The position numbers and the translations under genes are program-made. Positions 1 to 5,176 of a DNA stretch of 6,167 nt are shown piece by piece. The notes under the pieces are model-generated. The model worked only from the letters and a program-made list of their open reading frames with translations. It had not been told where the DNA came from and did not search any database. The DNA is from Desulfosporosinus sp. (GTDB lineage Bacteria > Bacillota > Desulfitobacteriia > Desulfitobacteriales > Desulfitobacteriaceae): the NCBI GenBank assembly GCA_016278585.1, contig JADQBO010000461.1:1-6167 (forward strand), read 5' to 3'. Each line of letters begins with the position of its first letter. Position 1 is the stretch's first letter.

Positions 1-31
1 GTATTTATACGGTTTTCAGAGATTCGCTAGG

Positions 32-37
32 TATAAT
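32..37 (+). promoter_or_regulatory. Possible -10 box of the ldh promoter
   Basis: A perfect TATAAT lies about 105 bases before the ldh start. No convincing -35 hexamer is found 16-18 bases upstream, and there is no TG extension, so this rests on the -10 box alone. If it is used, transcripts begin near 44 and carry a leader of about 100 bases. That leader can fold weakly: TTCTC (79-83) can pair with GAGAA (113-117), and GGGAATA can pair imperfectly with TACTCCC inside it. Confidence 0.3.
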
Positions 38-122
38 TTTTCGGGAATGCAGGTTCCAAGGAGGGGGGAAACACTAGTTCTCTATAAGGGGAATACTACC
101 TTACTCCCTAGGAGAAGATAAA

Positions 123-134
123 CCCCAAAAGGGG
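123..134 (+). promoter_or_regulatory. Hairpin containing the ldh ribosome binding site
   Basis: The sequence CCCCAAAAGGGG forms a four-base-pair stem with an AAAA loop. Its 3' arm, inside AAAAGGGGATG, is the only Shine-Dalgarno-like sequence properly spaced (eight bases) from the TTG start at 143. The site that decides this start is therefore partly closed in RNA structure, which together with the weak TTG codon suggests modest or controlled translation. The stem is short, so the effect may be small. Confidence 0.4.
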
Positions 135-142
135 ATGATTAA

Positions 143-1096
143 TTGACTATAAATCCTAGTAAGCTTGTTATTATAGGCAGTGGTTTTGTGGGTTCAAGTA
201 TCGCGTATGCAACGCTAATTCAGGGACTATGCACGGAACTTGTTCTTATTGACAGTAATCAAGATAAAGCTGAAGGAGAGGCGATGGATCTAAGTCATGG
301 TCTCCCTTTCACTAGACCGATGAAGATACATGCTGGCCAATATGAGGATTGTCGAGGGGCCAGTATTATAGTGATCACCGCAGGGGCTAACCAAAAACCA
401 GGTCAAACTCGTCTAGACCTGGTTCAACAGAATGCAGAGATACTTCGTTCGATTTTAAATCAAGTTTTAATGGTAGAACAAGAAGCCATTATTTTGTTAG
501 TGACAAATCCGGTGGATATCTTAACGACTATTGCACGAACGTATCCGGAATTAAAGGCACACCGTGTAATCGGCTCGGGTACTGTTCTAGATACCGCCCG
601 TTTTCGTTATATTCTCAGCCAACATTATCAACTAAGCCCTGGGAATATTCATGCCTATGTAGTGGGTGAACATGGAGATTCAGAGGTACCACTATTTAGT
701 TCAATTAGTGTGGCAGGAATTCCAATTAGTTCACTTTCACGAGAATTTGGTTCAAGTGGAGCGGATTATAGAGAACAAGTGGTTGCTGAAGTACGAAAAG
801 CAGCCTATGAAATAATCAATCGAAAGGGAGCAACCTATTACGGTATAGGGCTTAGCTGTACACGAATTTTAAGGGCTATTATGCAGGATGAAAAGAGCGT
901 CTTGACAGTTTCCGCCTTGCTTGATGACCAATATCGTGACCTTAAAGTTGCTCTTAGTGTACCTAGTGTTCTAGGCAAAGAAGGTGTTCTCCGACGCTTA
1001 CCGTTAAGTATGGATGAAACGGAAACTGAGCAATTTTTTAAATCAGTGCAGACTCTTCAGGAATCTGTAAATCAAGTATCTAAAGGCAGTACGTAA
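143..1096 (+). CDS. ldh: L-lactate dehydrogenase
   Basis: This cytoplasmic NAD-dependent enzyme interconverts pyruvate and L-lactate, regenerating NAD+ in fermentation. The 317 residues match the usual family length. Seen in order: the Rossmann motif GSGFVGSS (residues 12-19), acidic Asp37 for the NAD ribose, the active-site loop AGANQKPGQTR (80-90), VTNPVD with Asn122, Asp150 and Arg153 in LDTARFR, and catalytic His177 in GEHGDSE. Gln84 sits at the substrate-specificity position, where malate dehydrogenases have Arg, so lactate dehydrogenase is preferred over malate dehydrogenase. Arg155 and His170 match the residues that bind fructose-1,6-bisphosphate in allosteric bacterial enzymes, so activation by that sugar is likely (inference). 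The TTG start is forced: an in-frame TAA lies directly before it, and the next in-frame ATG is residue 48, inside the NAD domain. No clear terminator follows. The next gene is in the same direction but has its own promoter. Confidence 0.95.
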   Translation: MTINPSKLVIIGSGFVGSSIAYATLIQGLCTELVLIDSNQDKAEGEAMDLSHGLPFTRPMKIHAGQYEDCRGASIIVITAGANQKPGQTRLDLVQQNAEILRSILNQVLMVEQEAIILLVTNPVDILTTIARTYPELKAHRVIGSGTVLDTARFRYILSQHYQLSPGNIHAYVVGEHGDSEVPLFSSISVAGIPISSLSREFGSSGADYREQVVAEVRKAAYEIINRKGATYYGIGLSCTRILRAIMQDEKSVLTVSALLDDQYRDLKVALSVPSVLGKEGVLRRLPLSMDETETEQFFKSVQTLQESVNQVSKGST

Positions 1097-1255
1097 AAAG
1101 GAAGTTCTTACTAATGGTGACGGAAGCTATGAGGGTATTTTCTAAGGAGAATGCCCTACTTAGTATGTTGCTATTTATATAAGAGTCATTGGCCGTTTTT
1201 TAGCAAGGAATTGATTACGCAGTATTAATGGATGATATTATTGGATATTCAACTG

Positions 1256-1264
1256 TGTTATAAT
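1256..1264 (+). promoter_or_regulatory. Extended -10 promoter of the EamA transporter gene
   Basis: TGTTATAAT matches the extended -10 consensus TGnTATAAT perfectly. No good -35 is visible, as expected for extended -10 promoters. Transcription would start near 1271. That excludes an upstream in-frame TTG at 1264 as the start codon and supports ATG 1318. The rest of the ldh-EamA gap (1097-1317) holds only a bulged stem near 1133-1160 with no U-tract, so ldh transcripts may read through. Confidence 0.55.
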
Positions 1265-1317
1265 TGCTGAGTATAAAATTCCTAATTATTAACAGAAAAC
1301 AGAATAGAGGAAGAGAA

Positions 1318-2217
1318 ATGTTCGAGTCACATTTAGGAGAAATTGCTGCACTTACTGCGGCATTGTGTTGGACCATTACTTCGATTGCTTTTGAATCGGC
1401 AGGGAAAAGAGTGGGTTCTCTATCAGTAAATCTAATTCGACTTGTTATAGCCTTATTCTTGATATCCATTTTTAATCTATTCACTCGCGGAATGATGCTT
1501 CCACTGGATGCTTCAAGTTCTACATGGTTCTGGTTATTCGTTTCAGGACTTATCGGCTTTGTCATCGGAGATTTATTTCTATTCCAAGCGTTTGTGTTAA
1601 TTGGTGCTCGATTATCAATGTTGATTATGTCAGCTGTACCACCGATCACTGCTATAACCGGTTATATTATGATGGGGGAAAGAATTTCAGTATTAGGTTT
1701 AGTAGGCATGATGATTACGATTGGTGGAATTGCTTTAGTTATCCTAACTAGAAATCCGGAGGGGAATATGGTTAGGTTTTCTTATCCATTAAAAGGATTA
1801 ATCTACGCTTTTATTGGGGCATTAGGACAAGCTTTTGGGCTTGTTTTTGGTAAATTCGGAATGGGAAATTATAATCCCTTTGCAGCAACTCAAATTAGGA
1901 TTATAGCAGCTATCATAGGCTTTGTTATCGTAATTACGATTTTAAAACATTGGGGTCATGTGATTTTGGCTTTTAAAGATATCACGGCGATAAAACATAT
2001 CTCAATAGGGTCTGTTTTCGGCCCGTTTATAGGAGTATCACTGGTTTTGTTGGCTGTTCAACATGCATCTACGGGAATTGTTTCGACAATTACATCAATA
2101 ACGCCGATACTTATTATTCCCGTGGCGATCATGGTCTTCAAAGAAAGAGTTTTACCTAGAGAAATCTTTGGAGCCTTTATAACAATCGTAGGAGTTTCAC
2201 TATTGTTTATTAATTAA
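1318..2217 (+). CDS. EamA-family (DMT superfamily) transporter
   Basis: A cytoplasmic-membrane permease of the drug/metabolite transporter superfamily. Its substrate cannot be read from sequence; characterised relatives export amino acids or other metabolites. The 299 residues form about ten hydrophobic segments in two similar halves of roughly 140 residues, the usual double EamA (DUF6) layout. Signs of this include the first helix with ITSIAFESAGKR, the glycine-rich FVSGLIGFVIGDLFLFQA, the end of half one in GYIMMGERIS, and its counterpart PVAIMVFKERVLPRE near the C terminus. The PxxA...GERI/KERV repeat at the end of each half is typical of the family. ATG 1318 has GAGG seven bases upstream and lies downstream of the predicted transcription start. 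It appears to be a single-gene unit, and the strong hairpin terminator at 2354-2404 probably ends it. Confidence 0.85.
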   Translation: MFESHLGEIAALTAALCWTITSIAFESAGKRVGSLSVNLIRLVIALFLISIFNLFTRGMMLPLDASSSTWFWLFVSGLIGFVIGDLFLFQAFVLIGARLSMLIMSAVPPITAITGYIMMGERISVLGLVGMMITIGGIALVILTRNPEGNMVRFSYPLKGLIYAFIGALGQAFGLVFGKFGMGNYNPFAATQIRIIAAIIGFVIVITILKHWGHVILAFKDITAIKHISIGSVFGPFIGVSLVLLAVQHASTGIVSTITSITPILIIPVAIMVFKERVLPREIFGAFITIVGVSLLFIN

Positions 2218-2292
2218 AAGCTGAGTAATAATCAGGGAATCTACCAACGATTAGCTTAATTGTTGTATATTGTATAATACTAAAAAATACTA

Positions 2293-2321
2293 TAGACACC
2301 TTAATTTTTGGGAGCTATAAT
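2293..2321 (+). promoter_or_regulatory. Strong sigma-A promoter in the EamA-amt gap
   Basis: TAGACA (2293-2298; five of six consensus bases) is separated by exactly 17 bases from a perfect TATAAT (2316-2321). Initiation would be near 2328. The first downstream element is not a gene but a strong terminator beginning about 26 bases later, so this promoter should make either a very short RNA or an attenuated leader for the ammonium transporter. A second bare TATAAT at 2273-2278 has no matching -35. Confidence 0.55.
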
Positions 2322-2353
2322 AAGATTGTTTGATACAGTAGGAATAAGAGAGC

Positions 2354-2404
2354 AAAGGGGCTCTAAAAAGCGTTTTATACAACGCTTTTTAGAGCCCCTT
2401 TTTT
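2354..2404 (+). terminator. Rho-independent terminator with a 21-bp perfect stem
   Basis: Arms 2354-2374 and 2381-2401 are perfectly complementary over 21 bases with the loop TTATAC. The CCCC end of the stem runs into six T residues (2399-2404). Outside this, GGAATA (2341-2346) can pair with TATTCC (2404-2409), extending the structure past an internal loop. The T-tract gives plus-strand direction. The terminator can serve the EamA gene, the promoter at 2293-2321, or both. Confidence 0.9.
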
Positions 2405-2421
2405 ATTCCGGCAGGAAAAAG

Positions 2422-2434
2422 GACCTTTAAGGTC
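2422..2434. promoter_or_regulatory. Palindrome GACCTTTAAGGTC upstream of amt, possible operator
   Basis: A perfect 13-base palindrome (six-base arms, single central base) lies between the terminator and the amt ribosome binding site. A -10-like TACAAT (2444-2449) follows, and with standard spacing the palindrome would cover its -35 region, a normal place for a regulator. The core CCTTTAAGG recurs in a second palindrome upstream of the P-II gene (4156-4168). Use as an operator is inference, and the proposed amt promoter is weak. Confidence 0.4.
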
Positions 2435-2482
2435 TCCAAAAACTACAATTTGCACGAGCTGAAGAGTAAGGAGGATCCAGAA

Positions 2483-3745
2483 ATGACAATGTTGAATCCT
2501 GGGGATATTTCTTTCGTAGTCATATGTACAGTGCTAGTCTTTCTAATGACTCCCGGACTAGCTTTATTTTATGGAGGAATGGTTAGGAAACGTAATGTGC
2601 TGTCCATTATGATGCAAAGCTATGCGGCCATGGGGTTAGTGACCGTTATTTGGGTATTATTTGGATACTCATTAGCTTTCGGACCAGATCAGGGTCATTT
2701 AATCGGGAGCTTTGATTGGATAGGTCTTAGAGGAGTTGGCCTATCTCCCAATCCTGATTATGCGCCGACAATCCCGCATTTATTGTTCTTCTTGTTCCAA
2801 CTGATGTTTGCAATTATTACTCCAGCCCTGATAAGTGGAGCAACGGCTGAAAGGTTACGCTTTACGGCCTTCCTATTGTTTATAGTTCTTTGGAGTATTT
2901 TAGTTTATATCCCATTAGCCCATTGGATTTGGGGAGTGGGTGGATGGATGCGTAATTTGGGTGTCTTGGATTTCGCCGGGGGCACTGTTGTAGAAATGGC
3001 TTCAGGGATGTCGGGATTGGTTGCAGCCTTTGTCGTCGGCAAACGAATCAGGGTGGGTTATGAGTATAATATTCCTCATCATATGCCCAACGTTCTTTTT
3101 GGCGGCGGATTATTATGGTTCGGTTGGTTTGGATTTAACGCAGGCGGGGCAATGGGAGCAAATAGCGTGGCGGTGCTAGCTCTTGGAACAACCCAAATAG
3201 CAGGAGCTGCCGGAATGATAGGGTGGGTATTAGTGGAATGGCTCCATCGTCGTCAGATCACGGCCTTCGGTGCAGTGAGCGGGATCATTTCCGCCCTGGT
3301 GGCAATCACACCTGCAGCAGGGTTTGTCTCAATCGGTAGTTCACTCCTGATAGGATTAGTTGCAGGAGGAGTGTGTTACTTAGGAGTAAGTATTCTTAAG
3401 GCTAAACTAGGGTATGATGATGCCTTGGATGTTTTCGGAATACATGGAATCGGAGGGACCTGGGGTACTATTGCTACCGGGATTTTTGCAGATCTAAGCC
3501 TTAATCCACAAGGGAAAAATGGGTTAATTAATGGTGGGGGAATAGAACCAGTTTTGATTCAATTAATTGCAGTGGCGGCAACCTATTTATTTACCGGTAT
3601 CATGACCTTTCTTATCTTAAAGGGAATAGCTATGTTTACCCCACTTAATGCAACGGATGATGAACAAGTTAATGGATTAGATTTAACTCAACATAGGGAA
3701 AAAGCTTATCCGGACTTCGAACTTAGTGAAAATGTTTATATCTAA
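2483..3745 (+). CDS. amtB: Ammonium transporter, Amt/MEP/Rh family, with Glu at the first pore-His position
   Basis: A trimeric cytoplasmic-membrane channel/transporter that takes up ammonium when nitrogen is scarce. The 420 residues form about eleven membrane helices with no signal peptide. Family marks: TPGLALFYGGMVRKRN (23-38), FQLMFAIITPALISGATAER (105-124), LDFAGGTVV (162-170), LLWFGWFGFNAGG (210-222) and DVFGIHGIGGTWG (316-328). The second pore histidine is His321. The first is replaced: GGTVVEMAS has Glu171 where E. coli AmtB has His168. Such Glu-His pores are known in fungal Mep1/Mep3. The start is ATG 2483, with GGAGG eight bases upstream; an in-frame TTG at 2450 would add eleven poorly conserved residues. 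The C-terminal tail (about 392-420) is the region that meets P-II proteins. Its stop overlaps the stop of the P-II gene on the other strand by four bases, and no terminator separates them. Confidence 0.93.
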   Translation: MTMLNPGDISFVVICTVLVFLMTPGLALFYGGMVRKRNVLSIMMQSYAAMGLVTVIWVLFGYSLAFGPDQGHLIGSFDWIGLRGVGLSPNPDYAPTIPHLLFFLFQLMFAIITPALISGATAERLRFTAFLLFIVLWSILVYIPLAHWIWGVGGWMRNLGVLDFAGGTVVEMASGMSGLVAAFVVGKRIRVGYEYNIPHHMPNVLFGGGLLWFGWFGFNAGGAMGANSVAVLALGTTQIAGAAGMIGWVLVEWLHRRQITAFGAVSGIISALVAITPAAGFVSIGSSLLIGLVAGGVCYLGVSILKAKLGYDDALDVFGIHGIGGTWGTIATGIFADLSLNPQGKNGLINGGGIEPVLIQLIAVAATYLFTGIMTFLILKGIAMFTPLNATDDEQVNGLDLTQHREKAYPDFELSENVYI

Positions 3746-4080
3746 AGAGCAGTGTCCCCGTGTTCACCTGTTCGAATACGGATTGAATCCATGACGTCGA
3801 AGACAAAGATTTTACCGTCTCCAAATTCACCTGTTTTGGCTGTTTTAACGATGGCTGAGATAACCTCGTCCGCTTTTTCAGACGAAACTACAACTTCTAG
3901 TTTTATCTTTGGTAATAGCTTTGTGACAATTTCTTGACCACGATAAATTTGGGTGTAACCCTTTTGATTTCCAAACCCCGAGACGTTAGAGACAGTCATC
4001 CCATTGACACCCAGGCCCGATAGAGCGATCTTCACATCATTTAGTTTTTCTGGTCTTATAATGGCTTCTATTTTTTTCAT
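3742..4080 (-). CDS. glnB: Nitrogen regulatory P-II protein (GlnB/GlnK type)
   Basis: A small trimeric cytoplasmic signal protein that reads 2-oxoglutarate, ATP/ADP and nitrogen status and, in the GlnK class, blocks the ammonium channel. The 112 residues are the standard P-II length. Seen: the N-terminal strand with IEAIIRPEKL (4-13), T-loop GFGNQKGYTQIYRGQE (35-50), B-loop TGEFGDGKIFV (83-93) and C-loop RIRTGE (101-106). Arg47, which plugs the channel in E. coli GlnK, is kept. Position 51, the uridylylated Tyr of enterobacteria, is Ile, as in Bacillus GlnK, so control by uridylylation there is not possible. ATG 4080 gives the canonical KKIEAI start with AAGGTGG about five bases upstream; an in-frame GTG at 4110 lacks this support. 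It lies tail to tail with amt rather than in the usual same-strand operon, but the pairing still points to regulation of that transporter. Confidence 0.93.
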   Translation of the reverse strand: MKKIEAIIRPEKLNDVKIALSGLGVNGMTVSNVSGFGNQKGYTQIYRGQEIVTKLLPKIKLEVVVSSEKADEVISAIVKTAKTGEFGDGKIFVFDVMDSIRIRTGEHGDTAL

Positions 4081-4127
4081 AGGTACCACCTTAATTAGTA
4101 TTTTTATCACAAATCTTAGTCCATTGC

Positions 4128-4136
4128 ATTATATCA
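4128..4136 (-). promoter_or_regulatory. Extended -10 promoter of the P-II gene
   Basis: On the minus strand TGATATAAT is a perfect extended -10 element, giving initiation near 4121 and a leader of about 40 bases before ATG 4080. The -35 is weak (ATGTTA at 17-base spacing). The palindrome at 4156-4168 adjoins this -35 position. Confidence 0.6.
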
Positions 4137-4155
4137 GAATGTTTCTTAGATAACA

Positions 4156-4168
4156 TCCCTTTAAGGGA
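4156..4168. promoter_or_regulatory. Palindrome TCCCTTTAAGGGA upstream of the P-II gene, possible operator
   Basis: A perfect 13-base palindrome sits just upstream of the -35 position of the P-II promoter. It shares the nine-base core CCTTTAAGG with the palindrome upstream of amt, and both have six-base arms around one central base. A common nitrogen-responsive regulator is a reasonable inference but unproven. It also abuts the hairpin at 4169-4192, so it could instead be part of terminator structure. Confidence 0.35.
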
Positions 4169-4192
4169 AAAGCCGGGCTTATGCCCGGCTTT
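4169..4192 (-). terminator. GC-rich hairpin terminator after the small ORF
   Basis: AAAGCCGGGC and GCCCGGCTTT form a ten-base-pair stem with a four-base loop. Minus-strand transcripts from the small ORF and the peroxiredoxin would meet it before the P-II promoter, leaving the stem into CTTTTCCC, a short U-tract. On the plus strand a run of six T lies seven bases beyond the stem, but no plus-strand gene ends here. Minus or bidirectional use is most likely. Confidence 0.6.
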
Positions 4193-4257
4193 GAGACGTT
4201 TTTTCGTAAATGGGATTTTTCCCTCGATCTGGTCTAACCTGACCTAACTACCAGGGA

Positions 4258-4398
4258 TTAGCTTGGATTATACGTTGTTTGGCCATCCCGGCCATAATCT
4301 GTCCGTCCGTCCTGATCTGCTTGGTGGCTATAGGGTAACTCTTCGCGTTTTGGAAAGTCTCGTTTATTTTTTGGGGACTGATCCTTATCCAGATCCAT
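4258..4398 (-). CDS. Small hydrophilic protein of unknown function (46 aa)
   Basis: I do not recognise this protein. It has a good ribosome binding site, AAAAGGAGG, eight bases before an ATG, and a 46-codon frame ending in TAA. It starts MDLDKDQSPKNKRDFPKREE and ends GQTTYNPS. It is strongly charged, rich in Asp, Lys, Arg, Gln and Pro, and has no Cys, no membrane segment and no signal peptide; it may be disordered. It begins 69 bases after the peroxiredoxin stop on the same strand with no terminator between, and a terminator follows, so the two are probably co-transcribed. GGTATTC (4400-4406) and GAATACC (4432-4438) form an inverted repeat that brackets the ribosome binding site. Coding status rests on the ribosome binding site and the position only. 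Confidence 0.5.
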   Translation of the reverse strand: MDLDKDQSPKNKRDFPKREELPYSHQADQDGRTDYGRDGQTTYNPS

Positions 4399-4467
4399 AG
4401 GTATTCCTCCTTTTAACGTTGAATAGGTTTAGAATACCCTATGCATGAATAATTATGTTTGAGTGGA

Positions 4468-5028
4468 TTAGATTTTTCCAACAAACTTGAAGTCCCTTAA
4501 GATTCCAGTCATTCCAGGTTTCCAGTAAGCGGGCACACCTAGGCCAGTCGCGTCTTCATACATTAGACCCTGGATTACACGAATAATCTCACCAACGTTA
4601 CGACCAACTTCAGGGGGATAGAGGCTGACATATTTCACCTGACGATCAGGACCAATGATAAAAGTTGCTCTAAAGGCAATTCCCAATTCAGCTCTTAGGA
4701 CTCCATATTGATGTGCTATAAAATGGGAGCGGTCAGATAATAAGGGATAATGTATGGTACGTGCAGATGGAGATGTTTCTGCAAAGATTTTATGAGAATA
4801 GACGCTGTCTGTGCTAAGAGCTAAGACTTGAACACCAAGATTTTGAAAGGTCTCTTGCATGGCAGCCACGGCAGCCAATTCAGTCGGTCAAACAAAGGTG
4901 AAATCGCTCGCGTAGAAGAATAGGAGAACCCATTGGTTTTGGAAGTCATTCAGCCGAAGGGTCACCTTGTTGCCCCCATGGTAAGCTTCGGCTTCGAAAT
5001 CTGGTGCAAGTTGGGTTGGATAAATCAT
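4468..5028 (-). CDS. prxU: Selenocysteine-containing peroxiredoxin (AhpC/Prx1 type), UGA read as Sec47
   Basis: A thiol-type peroxidase that reduces hydrogen peroxide and organic peroxides in the cytoplasm. Reading from ATG 5028 (GGGGAGG ten bases upstream) through an in-frame UGA at 4890-4888 gives 186 residues. The N terminus, MIYPTQLAPDFEAEAY, matches the family, and the active site reads YASDFTFV-U-PTEL with U where the peroxidatic Cys lies. Conserved features continue in the same frame after the UGA: VLALSTDS (68-75), YPLLSD (94-99), YGVL, catalytic Arg120 in AFRATFIIG, and VPAYWKPG (165-172). The resolving Cys expected just before the PA of that last motif is Val165, and no Cys occurs anywhere, so it would act as a one-Sec enzyme needing an outside thiol. 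The usual active-site Pro is Ala40. Sec-containing Prx (PrxU of Eubacterium acidaminophilum) is known. A nonsense mutation is the alternative, but is unlikely given the exact position. A standard gene call would start at TTG 4878 and lose the active site. Confidence 0.88.
4860..4877 (-). other. Candidate bacterial SECIS hairpin
   Basis: Directly after the UGA the minus-strand RNA can fold UGGC-U-GC-[CGUG]-GC-U-GCCA: four pairs, a U-U mismatch, two pairs and a four-base loop. The loop occupies bases 18-21 after the UGA and has G at its second place (base 19). That agrees with the described bacterial SECIS model: an apical-loop G roughly 16-37 bases downstream. The stem is short, and the fold was worked out by hand. 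Confidence 0.5.
4888..4890 (-). other. In-frame UGA, predicted selenocysteine codon (Sec47)
   Basis: TGA on the minus strand (TCA on plus) falls exactly at the peroxidatic cysteine position of the peroxiredoxin, between FTFV and PTEL. It is the only interruption in the 186-codon frame. It requires SelB, tRNA-Sec and SelA/SelD from elsewhere in the genome; none is in this window. Confidence 0.85.
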
Positions 5029-5097
5029 AGCTTAAAAACCTCCCCGAAATCTACATTTCTTTAATTTTATGTAATTTCAGGATACTTTGACACGCAC

Positions 5098-5131
5098 AAA
5101 AAAAGGGATCTCCCTCACTACAAGGAGATCC
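5098..5131 (-). terminator. Terminator-like hairpin in the peroxiredoxin leader (possible attenuator)
   Basis: On the minus strand GGATCTCC (5131-5124) and GGAGATCC (5113-5106) form an eight-base-pair stem with a ten-base loop, followed one base later by seven U residues (5104-5098). The plus strand has no T-tract on its side, so the direction is minus. It lies between the predicted promoter (5177-5205) and the peroxiredoxin start (5028), with no gene for it to end, which fits premature termination in the leader. Only weak competing pairing (CCUC with GAGG) was found by eye, so the antiterminator is unclear. Confidence 0.65.
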
Positions 5132-5176
5132 AAAGAGGACTAACTACATGAAGAAAACTAAAATGAACCTATTAGT

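Noticed and set aside
1114..1182. A 22-codon ORF (MVTEAMRVFSKENALLSM...) just after ldh with GGAAG upstream
   Set aside because: Too short to judge, with no recognisable similarity and no promoter or terminator framing it. Chance ORFs of this size are expected.
1215..1751. ORFs on either strand overlapping the EamA gene (144 codons minus, 75 codons plus)
   Set aside because: They lie within or antisense to a well-supported membrane transporter gene and show no recognisable protein features.
2440..2455. Sigma-54 (-24/-12) promoter before amt around TTTGCACG
   Set aside because: A GC at the -12 place is present, but the matching GG at -24 is missing (AA instead).
4468..4878. Peroxiredoxin as a truncated 136-residue protein starting at TTG 4878, or as a pseudogene
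   Set aside because: The same frame continues upstream to an ATG with a strong ribosome binding site and full family N-terminal sequence. The only break is UGA exactly at the catalytic position, which fits selenocysteine better than decay.
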